DNA from: JADGHX01 sp963837755
Lineage (GTDB): Bacteria; Pseudomonadota; Gammaproteobacteria; Steroidobacterales; Steroidobacteraceae
Reading direction: 5' to 3'
NCBI GenBank assembly: GCA_963837755.1
Contig: CAWIOP010000002.1
Span: 372,001 to 436,000, forward strand
DNA: 64,000 nt
In this document: positions 54,459 to 64,000 of the stretch, piece by piece
How positions within the stretch are numbered: position 1 is the stretch's first letter
Layout: each line of letters starts with the position of its first letter
Translations under genes and position numbers: made by a program
The notes under the pieces: model-generated
The model's database searches: none
What the model was told of the DNA's origin: nothing
Seen by the model: only the letters and a program-made list of their open reading frames with translations

Positions 54459-57400
54459 ATGAGTTTCAGGGACATGGTCGGTGCGAGGGCAGGGAGCAGC
54501 AGGATCTCGATCCTGCTGTTCGTGTTCGCATTGTGGATGCTTTCGCCCTCCGCGGCTCTGGCGGAAGACTGTGTCGCCGACCTCGGCGGCGTGGTCGACG
54601 GCTTCGTCAGCCCGGTTCCGCCTTCGCAGATCCAGATCGACGGCAACTGCACGATCCGGAACTTTCCGGCCTCCAACCCGCTCACCACGAACTTCAGCTT
54701 CCTGACGCAGCCCGGCCAGACCGACCAGCGCTGGCTGATCATCTTCGACAATGTCGTGCACACGGGCCAGATGGCCTGTAACGCGGTGGCGGGCCACAAG
54801 ATCTGGTTCACGAACGGCTCTTCGAGCACGATCCAGGAGGACTGCCAGAACCTCCTGATACCCGTAGAGAAGATCAACAAGCAGAACCCCGCGGGCCAGA
54901 CCACGGCGGCGGTCGGCGTTCCCTTTACTTACAGGCTGACGATCCCGATTCTGTTCGACCCGGCCACCGGCAACACCATCGACTTCGCCGGGTCACCGAA
55001 CCAGCTGCACAGCATCCGGATCACCGACGATCTCAATGCGACCGGCGCGGCGCTCAGCTACGTGAGCCACGTCGCTTACTGGGCGAGTAGCGGCGCGCCG
55101 GTGTCGCCCACGTTCACCAACGTGGGCGGCGTTCTCACCTTCGACGACATTCCGATCGTTCCTGCCGAAACGCAGGTCATCATCGAAATCACGGTCGTGC
55201 TCGATGACTCGCCGGCGAACGCGCTCGGCATGCAGTTCTTCAACACGGCCAAGTGGCAGTTCGGGCGACTCATCGACGGCGTGTTCTATGAGCCTCTTCC
55301 GGGCGAGTGGGGCGTGACGCCGCCGATGACGATCGTCGCGCCCAATCTTGTGGTCACGAAGTCCGGGCCGGCGACGATGAATCTCGGCGCCTGGGGGCAG
55401 TTCGCGGTGGACGTCTTGAATAACGGGACGGGCGATGCCTGGAACGTCACGATTCTGGATCGGCTCCCCGATGGCCCCACCGGCGGAATGTGCGATCTCG
55501 CGCCGCAGATGCTGAGTGTCACGCTGGCAGGGAGTCCGCTCGCCCAGGGCACCGGCTATTCGCTCAGCTATTCCGGTGCGCCCGGGTGCGAGCTCACTCT
55601 CAGGTTACTTGATGCGGCGGGCCCGATCGGCCCCGGCGAGCATCTGATCGTCACCTATAGAAGCCGGCTGGATGGCGACACGCAGAATGGCATCGCCCTT
55701 ACGAATGTCGCGGGCGTCACGCAGTGGTTCAACGGTAACAGCGGTGTTGCCAATCGACAGGGGTACACGCGCACGCTGAGCAACGGCACCGTGGGCACTC
55801 TTGACCATGAGGACGCTCACACTCTCACCGTGGCGCTCTCGGGTTACTTCTTCGAGAAGACTGTCATCAATCTGCGCAGCGGAGAGAACCCTGCCACCGT
55901 TGCCGCACCCGGCGATACGTTGAGGTACACGCTGCGCTTGAGGACCACCAGCGACGCGCTCAACAGCTTCACTCTCCACGACGTATTGGATGCGCTGAAC
56001 ATGCCGGCTGCCTTCGTGCCGGGCTCTCTTGCTCTGGTGACCCCACTTCCAGGCGGAGCGGCAAACAACGGCAATCCGACCGGCGGCGCAAAGGGAACGG
56101 GGGTCATCGACATCGGCAATCTGCACCTCGCGGCCGGAAGCCAGCTGCAGATCCAGTTCGACATCACCGTGGCCCCGACGACCTCGGCGGGCGCGGTGGT
56201 CGCCAATCAGGCGCAGCTCCTCGTCAATGGCGCGCCTTTCATGCTCAGTGACGATCCAGGCGTGAACGGCATTTCGGATCCGTTCGTCGCGGGCGACGAA
56301 GACCCGACGACGGTTGTGATCGCGCTGCCGACGCTGGTCTTTCAGAAGACCGTGCTCACGGGCGCTACGGCGAGACCGGGCGACGTGGTGCGCTATCGGC
56401 TCCGCCTGAGCAATGTGAGCGATATTCCGTTCAGCGGATTCTCGATCGTGGACACGCTCGACTCCCTGAACACTCCCGCGATGTTCGTGCCGGGGACGTT
56501 GACGCTCGTGAGCGCGCTTGCCGCCGGCGCCACAAACAACAGCAATCCCAACGGCGGAGCGCATGGAACCGGCACGCTCGATCTGCGCAATCTGAGCGTG
56601 GGGATCGCCGGTTCGCCGAACGAGACACTGACAATCGAGTTCACGGCGCAACTCGCACCTGTCATCAACAACGGCACGCTCGTGCTGAACCAGGCCCAGG
56701 TGCTGGTGGCCGGCACAGAGCTGCAGAAGAGCGACGATCCCGCCCTGGCCGGCGCGCAGGATCCGACTCCCATCGTGATTCAGTCCGCACCGACGTTCCG
56801 CGTGCTGAAGACGTCGGATGACATCACTGGCGATCCGAACGTGCTTCGCGCAGGCGACAGGCTGCGCTACACGATTACTGTCAAGAACATCGGTAACGAC
56901 AATGCTACCGATGTCGTGATTCGCGACGCGATTCCGGCGAATACGGTCTACGTCGCCGGCAGTACGACGCTGAACGGCGTAGCTGTGGCAGACACAGCGG
57001 GCGCATCCCCACTCGCCAATGGCATGCCGGTCAACGCACCGGAGAATGTGACGCCGGGCGCGATGCGGGCCGATGCATCAGATACCCAAAGCAACGTCGC
57101 CACGATCACGTTTGACGTCGTGATCAACGCTGGCGTGGTCGAGGGCACGGTGATTTCGAACCAGGGATTTGTGAGCGCTGTTGCCGATGGCATCGTGGAC
57201 TATCCGTCGGACGATCCGGCAACTGCGATCGTGAATGATCCGACGCGCGACGTGGTCGGATATCTGCCGCTGCTGTACGCGGACAAGCGAGCCGTTCTGC
57301 AGCTGGACGCGGGAACGCCCGGCGTCGTGGATCCGGGCGATGTGCTTCGTTACACGATCACTGTGTACAACACCGGCACTGTCGCGGCGACAGGCGCTGT

Positions 57401-60035
57401 TTTGAGCGACGCGGTGCCCGCCAACACGACCTACATCGCGAATTCGCTGACGCTTGACGGCCTGCCGGTCGGCCAGCCAGACGGGGGCGCCTCGCCACTG
57501 GTCGCAGGGGTGAATGTCAGCTCAGCGGACCTGACCCCTCCGCTTCCGGGCGCCGGGCAGGGGACGCTGTCTCCGGGCGGTTCGGCAGTGGTGCAGTTCG
57601 ACTTGCGCGTGAACGATGGCGTGCCGGGCGGCACGATCATCAGCAACCAGGCGGTGGTGCGCACGCTGCAGTTGCCCAACCTGCTGACCGACGGCGATGG
57701 CAATCCGGCAACCGGGCCTGAGCCCACGGTGGTGGTGGTAGGTAATGGCCAGCAGCTATCCATCACGAAGCAGGTTGTGGTCGTCGGCGGCGGGCCGGCA
57801 CTCGCGGGCGGGCAGCTTGAGTATCTGGTCCGCGTAACGAATATCTCCACAGTCCCTGCGCACTACGTCGTGATCACGGACGATCTCAACGCACCGGTGC
57901 CGGGTCGAATCACGTACGTGGACCAGTCGGCCACGCTCAACGGCTCGATGGCGGGCATCAGCGTCGCAGGTTCCGTCATCACCGCGGATTACTACGCGAC
58001 ATACGGCCCGCTTCCCCCGGGTCAGTCCGTCGTGCTGCGGTTCCGGGCGCACATCGCAGCCAACCTCGCCATCGGTACCAGGATCACGAACACGGGCGTC
58101 GTCACCTGGAACAACCCACCGAAGACTGCCAGGGCCAGCGTGTCGATCGATGTCGGTGGCATCACCGGCGTGGGCATCCTGAGCGGCATGGCGTGGCACG
58201 ACGCCAACTTCAACGCCACACGCGAGGTCAACGAACGCGTGCTGGAGGGCTGGACCGTGGAGCTGTACCGGGACGGCCGGCAGGTTCACTCGGCTGTTAC
58301 GGATGCGACCGGTACCTATCAGATCAGTGGCGTCTCCCCGAACTATGTGACCGGCGAGCAGTACGAGCTGCGTTTCCTCGCGCCGGGTGCGGGCGCCAAC
58401 ACGGCGAAGCTGGGCAAAGCCCACTCGGCCTTTACCAATGATCTGCAGAGGATCACGGACATCATCGTTCAGCCCGGCAGCAATCTGCCGAGCCTGAACC
58501 TGCCGATCGAGCCGAATGGTGTCGTCTACAACACGATGACCCGAACGCCGATTCCAGGTGCCGCGCTCACCATGCTGAATGCGGCGAGTCGCACGCCGCT
58601 GCCGGAAGCCTGTTTCTACGATCCGGCACAGCAGGACCAGGTTACGCGGGTGGATGGCTACTACCGGTTCGACCTGAACTTCTCCGATCCGGCCTGCCCG
58701 AGCGGGGGCGCATACCTCCTCGAGGTGACCGCGCCGGGATCGACCTTCGTGGCGGGGTACTCGCAGATGATCCCCCCGGTGTCGAGTCCATCGACGTCAC
58801 CGTTCTCGGTGCCGGCGTGTCCGCTGACCGCAGACGATGCAATACCGGCTACAGCGCAGCGCTGCGAGGTGCAGATTTCCGAGTTTGCGCCGGCGTCGTC
58901 GGTGCGTGCGCGCAGCGTAGGCACGAACTATCACGTGCACTTGGCTCTGGATGACAGCGTGGTACCGGGATCGAGCCAGATCTTCAACAATCACATCCCG
59001 CTGGATCCGGTGCTCGACGGAGCGCTCTCGATCACCAAGACCACTGCGTTGCTCAATGTAACGCGGGGCCAGCTCGTGCCGTACGAGATCACGGTGAGAA
59101 ACGTGGGTGATCTGCCGCTTCAGGACGTGGGTGTGGCGGACCGATTTCCGGCAGGCTTCCACTACGTGCCGGGATCCGCGCACCTGGACGGTGTGCAAGC
59201 CGAGCCCACGGTCGCCGGCCGCGAGCTGATGTGGCGTGATCTGAGCTTCGGCGGCACGGATCAGCACACCCTCACTCTCTTGCTCGTTGTCGGAGCGGGT
59301 GTGAGCGAAGGCGAGTTCGTAAACCGTGCGCAGGCCGTCAACGGACTCACGGGAAACGCCCTCTCGGGCGAGGCTTCCGCAACAGTGCGCGTGGTACCCG
59401 ACCCGACATTCGACTGCACCGACGTCACCGGAAAGGTCTTCGACGACGCCGATCGAAACGGCCGTCAGGACCTGGGGGAGGGAGGCTTGCCGGGTGTACG
59501 GCTGGTGACCACCCGCGGTCTCGTCGCCACCACGGATGCCTACGGAAGATTCCACATCACGTGTGCGATCACACCGCTTGAAGGGCGCGGCAGCAACTTC
59601 GTTCTCAAGCTGGACGACAGAACGCTTCCGAGCGGCTATCGGGCCTCGACAGGCCAGATTCGCGTGCAGCGAGCCACTCGCGGCAAAACCCTGCGCTTGA
59701 ATTTCGGCGCATCCATACATCGCTCGATCAGTCTCGATCTGGCGGACGCCGTCTTCGAACCGGGCACTACCGAGATGCGTCTGCAGTGGCAGCCGAGGAT
59801 GAATCTGCTGCTCGAGGAGCTTCGGAAGTCTCCGTCGGTGCTGCGCTTGTCCTATCTGGCTGACATCGAGGACGAACAGCTCGTCGACCGGCGCATGAAT
59901 GCAATCAAGCAGCAGGTCATGGAGGCATGGAAAGCGATGGGCGGTGGCTATGCGCTCACTATCGAGCCGGAGGTTTTCTGGCGACGGGGCGGCCCGCCGA
60001 AGCAGTCGATAGGGACCGTGCGAGCGAGCAGGTGA
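54459..60035 (+). CDS. Giant secreted DUF11-repeat protein
   Basis: An 1858-residue protein, start ATG 54459 after GAACGAGGG; the longer open frame to 54324 overlaps the riboswitch and is not coding. The signal peptide ends near AALA-ED. DUF11-like beta repeats begin at about residues 297, 463, 626, 779, 938, 1099 and 1523, marked by G-D-x-L/V-R-Y-x-I/L and xTYVAGS/FVPGSL segments. Two SdrD_B/carboxypeptidase-regulatory-like modules lie at about 1239 and 1654 (GMAWHDANFNATREVNERV, KVFDDADRNGRQDLGEGG). The last 100 residues (ADAVFEPGTTEMRLQW, LLEELRKSPSVLRLSYLADI) look like a weak OmpA-like fold. No LPXTG or PEP-CTERM anchor is seen. It is 5 nt before the OmpA-barrel gene. Confidence 0.88.
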   Translation: MSFRDMVGARAGSSRISILLFVFALWMLSPSAALAEDCVADLGGVVDGFVSPVPPSQIQIDGNCTIRNFPASNPLTTNFSFLTQPGQTDQRWLIIFDNVVHTGQMACNAVAGHKIWFTNGSSSTIQEDCQNLLIPVEKINKQNPAGQTTAAVGVPFTYRLTIPILFDPATGNTIDFAGSPNQLHSIRITDDLNATGAALSYVSHVAYWASSGAPVSPTFTNVGGVLTFDDIPIVPAETQVIIEITVVLDDSPANALGMQFFNTAKWQFGRLIDGVFYEPLPGEWGVTPPMTIVAPNLVVTKSGPATMNLGAWGQFAVDVLNNGTGDAWNVTILDRLPDGPTGGMCDLAPQMLSVTLAGSPLAQGTGYSLSYSGAPGCELTLRLLDAAGPIGPGEHLIVTYRSRLDGDTQNGIALTNVAGVTQWFNGNSGVANRQGYTRTLSNGTVGTLDHEDAHTLTVALSGYFFEKTVINLRSGENPATVAAPGDTLRYTLRLRTTSDALNSFTLHDVLDALNMPAAFVPGSLALVTPLPGGAANNGNPTGGAKGTGVIDIGNLHLAAGSQLQIQFDITVAPTTSAGAVVANQAQLLVNGAPFMLSDDPGVNGISDPFVAGDEDPTTVVIALPTLVFQKTVLTGATARPGDVVRYRLRLSNVSDIPFSGFSIVDTLDSLNTPAMFVPGTLTLVSALAAGATNNSNPNGGAHGTGTLDLRNLSVGIAGSPNETLTIEFTAQLAPVINNGTLVLNQAQVLVAGTELQKSDDPALAGAQDPTPIVIQSAPTFRVLKTSDDITGDPNVLRAGDRLRYTITVKNIGNDNATDVVIRDAIPANTVYVAGSTTLNGVAVADTAGASPLANGMPVNAPENVTPGAMRADASDTQSNVATITFDVVINAGVVEGTVISNQGFVSAVADGIVDYPSDDPATAIVNDPTRDVVGYLPLLYADKRAVLQLDAGTPGVVDPGDVLRYTITVYNTGTVAATGAVLSDAVPANTTYIANSLTLDGLPVGQPDGGASPLVAGVNVSSADLTPPLPGAGQGTLSPGGSAVVQFDLRVNDGVPGGTIISNQAVVRTLQLPNLLTDGDGNPATGPEPTVVVVGNGQQLSITKQVVVVGGGPALAGGQLEYLVRVTNISTVPAHYVVITDDLNAPVPGRITYVDQSATLNGSMAGISVAGSVITADYYATYGPLPPGQSVVLRFRAHIAANLAIGTRITNTGVVTWNNPPKTARASVSIDVGGITGVGILSGMAWHDANFNATREVNERVLEGWTVELYRDGRQVHSAVTDATGTYQISGVSPNYVTGEQYELRFLAPGAGANTAKLGKAHSAFTNDLQRITDIIVQPGSNLPSLNLPIEPNGVVYNTMTRTPIPGAALTMLNAASRTPLPEACFYDPAQQDQVTRVDGYYRFDLNFSDPACPSGGAYLLEVTAPGSTFVAGYSQMIPPVSSPSTSPFSVPACPLTADDAIPATAQRCEVQISEFAPASSVRARSVGTNYHVHLALDDSVVPGSSQIFNNHIPLDPVLDGALSITKTTALLNVTRGQLVPYEITVRNVGDLPLQDVGVADRFPAGFHYVPGSAHLDGVQAEPTVAGRELMWRDLSFGGTDQHTLTLLLVVGAGVSEGEFVNRAQAVNGLTGNALSGEASATVRVVPDPTFDCTDVTGKVFDDADRNGRQDLGEGGLPGVRLVTTRGLVATTDAYGRFHITCAITPLEGRGSNFVLKLDDRTLPSGYRASTGQIRVQRATRGKTLRLNFGASIHRSISLDLADAVFEPGTTEMRLQWQPRMNLLLEELRKSPSVLRLSYLADIEDEQLVDRRMNAIKQQVMEAWKAMGGGYALTIEPEVFWRRGGPPKQSIGTVRASR

Positions 60036-60040
60036 ACGAC

Positions 60041-63000
60041 ATGCTGAAGCACAGTTCCTCCTTGTTGATGTGTGGCCTCCTGATGTGTGCGGCAGCCAGT
60101 GCGCAGACCGTCAGCGAGTCCGGGTTGGGCGAAGCGGTCGAACGGCAGTTGCCGGGCGATCAACCGCTCTTGAAATGGACGCAGGACCCGAAGCGGCTGG
60201 AGACGGAGTCGGGAGACCGGCTGGAGGTTCGACAGGTCGCGGGCGAGACGCTGGAGACTGTAAAGCTCACGAACGTCGTCCCGCCGATCCGGTTCGACTC
60301 CGGTGCGGCGAGGATTCCGGACAAGCACGTGGAACTGCTGCGCAAGGCACTCGACTCGGTACGCGACCGGCGCAACGTTCGATTGCATCTCATCGGTCAC
60401 GCGGATGACCAGCGATTGTCCGACGCTCTCGCACAGACCTACGGCGATAACGCGGGACTGTCCCGTGAGCGCGCCGGTGAAGTTGCGGAATTCCTGCAGA
60501 GAGCTCTGTTGCTAGCGCCTGAGGCCGTCTCCTACGAGTGGGCTGGCGACTCGCGGCCTATTGCATCGAATGCCACTGCGGAAGGCCGGGCATCGAACCG
60601 GCGCGTGGAAGTCGAAGTCTGGTACGACCAGCCGAAAGCGCGCGTGGCGGAGGAGGAGGTTCTCGTCAAGGAAGACGTCAAGCAGGTCAAGGTGTGTCGC
60701 GTCGAGACCCGGTGCAAGCTGCGCTTCAAAGAAGGCCAGGCGCGGCGCGCGCGGGTGAAGAATCTCGTTCGGCCGCTCCATTACGTCGATGAAACGACGG
60801 AAGTGCCGGCCGATTTCATTGAGCACATCCGCAAGTCTCTCGACAACCTGCGTGACAAGCAGAACGTTGTGGTCAAGCTCATCGGCTACACCGACAACGC
60901 GCCTTTGACCGGCCGGAACGAGCGCATTTACGGAGACGCGATCGCGCTGTCGAAGGCGAGGTCGCACCGGGTTGCGCTCGCTGTACAGGAAGTGCTGAAA
61001 CTGCCGAGCGCGGCGGTCTCCAGTGACGGGCGCGGCGCGAGCACGCCGCTGGCGTCGAACGACACGGCCCAGGGGCGCGCCCTGAATCGCCGTATCGAAG
61101 TGCAGTTCTGGCATGACGATCCTCTGCAGGAACTGCCCGATGAGCCGCAGCTCTGCCCGATCGAGGACGCCGCCGAAGTCGTGACGAAAGTCTACGATCC
61201 GCCCTGGGGCAGCATCGTGCCTCTGCAGCTCGAGAACGGCCGCGCCATGATCCCGCCGGGATATACGGAGAGCTTGCGTCGGGCGATGGCGGATATCAGC
61301 GGCAAGGACCGCGTTCGTCTGCGTTTCGTGGGTTACACCGGCAATGAGCGTCTCGATCGTCGAACTGCAGGAGTCTACGGCGACCATATCGGCCTCTCTG
61401 CCGCGCGTGCGCGCAGGGCAATGGAGACGATCAGAGAGCAGATGCAACTCTCGCCTTCACAGGCGGAGCACGAGGGGCGCGGATACCTGCAGTCGGCAGA
61501 CGTCGTCAATGCCGGTTTCACTCAAGGGGAGACTTCGTATGTCGCCGTGCAGGTTGTCTACGACGAGCTTGCGGCGCTCGATGATTACGAGGGTGTGGAC
61601 ATTACCCGGCTCACGCGAGAGCTGAGCCCGAAGAGCCCCTTCGCCCTCAACCTCATGCACATTACCGTGGACGGAAAGCCAATCGACGATCCGGACCGCA
61701 GTTCTGCCGACGTTCAGCGCTGCACGGACGTGGCGCTTCAAAAAGCCAACGTTCAGTTCCAGTTCGACAATCTCAAGTCGCGTCCGCGACTCGGGGTGGC
61801 GGCTGCTCCTCAGGTCGTCAAGTTGGAGCAGCCGACGGAAGAAGGGCTGGTGGCGCAGCCTGTGTACTTCAGAATGTATACGAACTACGCGTACTTCATC
61901 CGAGGGGCAGAGGTGCGGATATTCGATGCTGAGCAATCGGTAAAGGGCAGCCCGCTCGCAGTCGTGCAATTCGATTCCAGCGGCTTCGCGGAATGGCAGC
62001 CGGGTGCGCACGACGTGGCTGGAGTCGAGCGTGAGTTCAAATACGTGCTGCGAGCGTACGGTGAAGACGGTAAGTTCGACGACACCGCCGCGCAATCGCT
62101 CCTGGTCGTCCGCGATCCGCGAGATCTGGAAACCGCGCCGAACGAACAGCCGCCGACGCGCGACGGGGAACGGGTCGCTGAGGCCGGTTCAACCGGCTTC
62201 ACGGGCACTGTCGATTCCGGCGTGCAGGAAGCCGTGCAGGAGGCCACGCGGGAAGCCGTGCGGGACGACGCGCCGCTCGCCGTCACGGATGAGGTCGGTG
62301 TTGGGGTGGACTTTGAGTACGGAATGTCGGAGTCGGCTGCGCAGGAGGAGAATCCTGCGCCCGAACCGGCGGCCACCGGCGTAACGACGTATTTCGGCTC
62401 GGAGCCCGCAGCTGCGTTCGCGCCCGTGCCCCCGCGGCAAAGGCCGGAAGCGGAGCTCCTTGCAAGCTACGGCGAAAGCGGCCTTGCGCTTCAGAACATT
62501 CAACTGAGCAGCGGAACGGTGACGGTGCGCGGCAGCGGCATTCCCGCCCGGCACACCGTGTGGGTGGCGGGCCGCCCCGTGCCTGTGGATGTGAACGGCA
62601 ACTTCATCGCGGAGGAGATTCTGCCGACGGGCACGCACACGGTGGAAGTAGCGGTGCTCGATCCGGAGGGCAATGGGTCGCTGTACCTGCGCGATCTGGA
62701 ATTCCAGGGGAACGACCGATTCTTCGTCGGCATGGCGGATCTGACGGTATCGTCCAACCGCACGAGCGGGGCCGCGGACCTGCTGCAGGGTGAGAACGCG
62801 CCATACGATTACGATTCGTCCTTCGATGGCAGGCTCGCGTTCTATGGCACCGAGAAATTCGGGGACCGCTGGCGGGTGACCGCGAGCGCCGATACCCGCG
62901 AAGGACCGATCAAGGACTTGTTCAGTAATTTCCTGAACAAGTCGCCCGACTCGCTGTTCCGGCGAATCGATCCCGACAGCCATTACCCGACGTTCGGCGA

Positions 63001-64000
63001 TGACGGCGTGGTGGAGGAGGTGGCCCCGACACTCGGCAAATTCCATGTCAGGGTGAATCAGGGCGACAACCGCGCCCTCTGGGGAAACTTCAGGACCCGC
63101 TATGTGGACAATGAGCTCGCGCAGGTGGACCGCGGGCTCTATGGCGCCAATGCACATTGGCAGTCCGATGCCATAACGACCTTCGGCGAGCAGCGTGTCG
63201 CGATCGACGCATTTGCCGCCGAGCCGGGCACGGTCGCGGGCCGGGACGAGTTCAGGGGCACGGGCGGCTCGCTCTATTATTTGCGCAACCAGGATATCCT
63301 GTCCGGTTCCGAGCGGGTCCGGATCGAGCTGCGCGACAAGGACTCCGGGCTCGTGACGGGCGTGGTGAACCTGCGTCCCGCGCTCGATTACGACGTCGAT
63401 TACCTGCAGGGCCGGATTCTGCTCGCCGAGCCTCTCTCCGCGACCGGGGAGGACAACCTGCTGGTTCGAACCGGCGGCCTGAGTGGAGAGGATGCGTTCC
63501 TGGTGGTCCGCTACGAATTCTCCCCCGGCTTCGACGAGATCGACTCGCTGGCCACCGGCGGCCAGGGACATTACTGGCTGAATGACTACATCAAGGTAGG
63601 CTTGACCGGCAGTCGCAGCGACGAGGGTGAAGGCGACAGTGGCCTGCAAGGCGCGGATCTCACGCTGCGGAAGAGCGCGGACTCCTGGTTCAAGGTGCAG
63701 GGCGCAAAGAGCGAAGGGCTGGTGTCCTCTTCGTTGTATTCCGATGACGGCGGCTTCGGCTTCGTGGGCCATGACCCGCTGTCCTTCAACGACGCAAAGG
63801 CTGACGGATACCGCGCCGATCTCAGCGTCGGGTTCGGGGATTTCATCTCCGGGAGCAAAGGGCGGCTGGCGCTTTACACCCAGAACCTCGGCGCAGGCTA
63901 TTCGGCGCCCGGCCTTGCGACGCTGACGGATCGGCAGCACTACGGCGGCACGATCAGATTGCCCATCGGAGACCGGCTCAACGTACGCGCCAAGGCGGAC
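60041..64000 (+). CDS. Giant OmpA-family outer-membrane protein with three N-terminal OmpA-like domains (3' end outside the window)
   Basis: ATG 60041 (MLKHSSSLLMCGLLMCAAAS) follows an AGGTGA site and reads open to the window end, 1320 residues and still going. The signal peptide ends near ASA-QT. Three OmpA-like domains are at about residues 76-190 (RKALDSVRDRRNVRLHLIGH), 243-358 (RDKQNVVVKLIGYTDNAP) and 393-508 (ISGKDRVRLRFVGYTGNERL); the first two end NRRVEVEVW and NRRIEVQFW. A spacer follows (about 560-800), then a beta-sandwich (IQLSSGTVTVRGSGIPARHT). From about residue 900 come outer-membrane barrel-like strands (FHVRVNQGDNRALWGNF, DYDVDYLQGRILLAEP). The OmpA domains lead the barrel instead of following it. 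Confidence 0.9.
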   Translation, partial: MLKHSSSLLMCGLLMCAAASAQTVSESGLGEAVERQLPGDQPLLKWTQDPKRLETESGDRLEVRQVAGETLETVKLTNVVPPIRFDSGAARIPDKHVELLRKALDSVRDRRNVRLHLIGHADDQRLSDALAQTYGDNAGLSRERAGEVAEFLQRALLLAPEAVSYEWAGDSRPIASNATAEGRASNRRVEVEVWYDQPKARVAEEEVLVKEDVKQVKVCRVETRCKLRFKEGQARRARVKNLVRPLHYVDETTEVPADFIEHIRKSLDNLRDKQNVVVKLIGYTDNAPLTGRNERIYGDAIALSKARSHRVALAVQEVLKLPSAAVSSDGRGASTPLASNDTAQGRALNRRIEVQFWHDDPLQELPDEPQLCPIEDAAEVVTKVYDPPWGSIVPLQLENGRAMIPPGYTESLRRAMADISGKDRVRLRFVGYTGNERLDRRTAGVYGDHIGLSAARARRAMETIREQMQLSPSQAEHEGRGYLQSADVVNAGFTQGETSYVAVQVVYDELAALDDYEGVDITRLTRELSPKSPFALNLMHITVDGKPIDDPDRSSADVQRCTDVALQKANVQFQFDNLKSRPRLGVAAAPQVVKLEQPTEEGLVAQPVYFRMYTNYAYFIRGAEVRIFDAEQSVKGSPLAVVQFDSSGFAEWQPGAHDVAGVEREFKYVLRAYGEDGKFDDTAAQSLLVVRDPRDLETAPNEQPPTRDGERVAEAGSTGFTGTVDSGVQEAVQEATREAVRDDAPLAVTDEVGVGVDFEYGMSESAAQEENPAPEPAATGVTTYFGSEPAAAFAPVPPRQRPEAELLASYGESGLALQNIQLSSGTVTVRGSGIPARHTVWVAGRPVPVDVNGNFIAEEILPTGTHTVEVAVLDPEGNGSLYLRDLEFQGNDRFFVGMADLTVSSNRTSGAADLLQGENAPYDYDSSFDGRLAFYGTEKFGDRWRVTASADTREGPIKDLFSNFLNKSPDSLFRRIDPDSHYPTFGDDGVVEEVAPTLGKFHVRVNQGDNRALWGNFRTRYVDNELAQVDRGLYGANAHWQSDAITTFGEQRVAIDAFAAEPGTVAGRDEFRGTGGSLYYLRNQDILSGSERVRIELRDKDSGLVTGVVNLRPALDYDVDYLQGRILLAEPLSATGEDNLLVRTGGLSGEDAFLVVRYEFSPGFDEIDSLATGGQGHYWLNDYIKVGLTGSRSDEGEGDSGLQGADLTLRKSADSWFKVQGAKSEGLVSSSLYSDDGGFGFVGHDPLSFNDAKADGYRADLSVGFGDFISGSKGRLALYTQNLGAGYSAPGLATLTDRQHYGGTIRLPIGDRLNVRAKAD

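Overview
The window looks like the chromosome of a high-GC gammaproteobacterium, probably from the Xanthomonadales/Nevskiales/Steroidobacter neighbourhood. This is inferred from the gene order thrS-infC-rpmI-rplT-pheS-pheT-ihfA-merR, the TonB-receptor/PQQ-dehydrogenase pair, the DUF6502-DUF5666 pair, the XrtA-type deacetylase and the GC-rich codon use. No 16S gene is present, so the placement is tentative.

Layout. 0-11.4 kb is metabolic and signalling housekeeping: an XRE regulator divergent from isocitrate lyase, a beta-carbonic anhydrase translationally coupled to a multi-PAS hybrid histidine kinase, an EF-hand protein, a short-chain dehydrogenase, a DUF4382 lipoprotein behind a perfect palindrome, a receiver-only response regulator, a glycine-zipper protein and a DUF6502/DUF5666 pair. 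11.7-17.1 kb holds a TonB-dependent receptor and a PQQ dehydrogenase with a cytochrome c tail. 17.1-22.3 kb is gene-poor, with relics (ECF sigma C-terminus, broken cache-domain lipoprotein) around an intact TPR protein and a GYD protein. 22.3-28.2 kb is an export cassette for a very unusual double-glycine peptide: a 60-aa precursor with eight Lys-Gly-Ser repeats between two cysteines, its own terminator, a ParB-like protein, an HlyD adaptor, a C39-peptidase ABC exporter and a FemX-like aminoacyltransferase. 28.2-29.5 kb is decayed DNA with a mini-integrase relic beside tRNA-Asn. 29.7-43.1 kb is core genome: XrtA-type deacetylase, aspartate aminotransferase, uvrB, tRNA-Val, the translation operon, and a DUF883/YqjE/YqjK-like trio. 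tRNA-Pro at 43.1 kb is followed by an AlpA-like relic.

44.2-64.0 kb is the second striking system: two c-di-GMP-I (GEMM) riboswitches head two adjacent, co-oriented units. The first encodes periplasmic/lipoprotein TPR proteins, one ExbB/TolQ protein, two ExbD/TolR proteins and a TonB/AgmX-like protein, the same 1 TolQ + 2 TolR plan as the Myxococcus AglR/AglQ/AglS motor. The second encodes an 1858-residue secreted DUF11-repeat protein and a giant outer-membrane protein with three tandem OmpA-like domains that runs off the window end. I infer a proton-motive-force-driven envelope machine plus surface structure under shared c-di-GMP control.

Sequence quality matters here. Five genes (TonB receptor, aspartate aminotransferase and the first three genes of the c-di-GMP operon) contain together about 20 frame changes. 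Every one can be repaired by removing a single base, often from a short homopolymer, and they cluster in three patches. I read these as uncorrected insertion errors in the assembly, not as gene decay. The cache-domain gene is different: it also lacks domain segments and needs added bases, so it may be genuinely broken.
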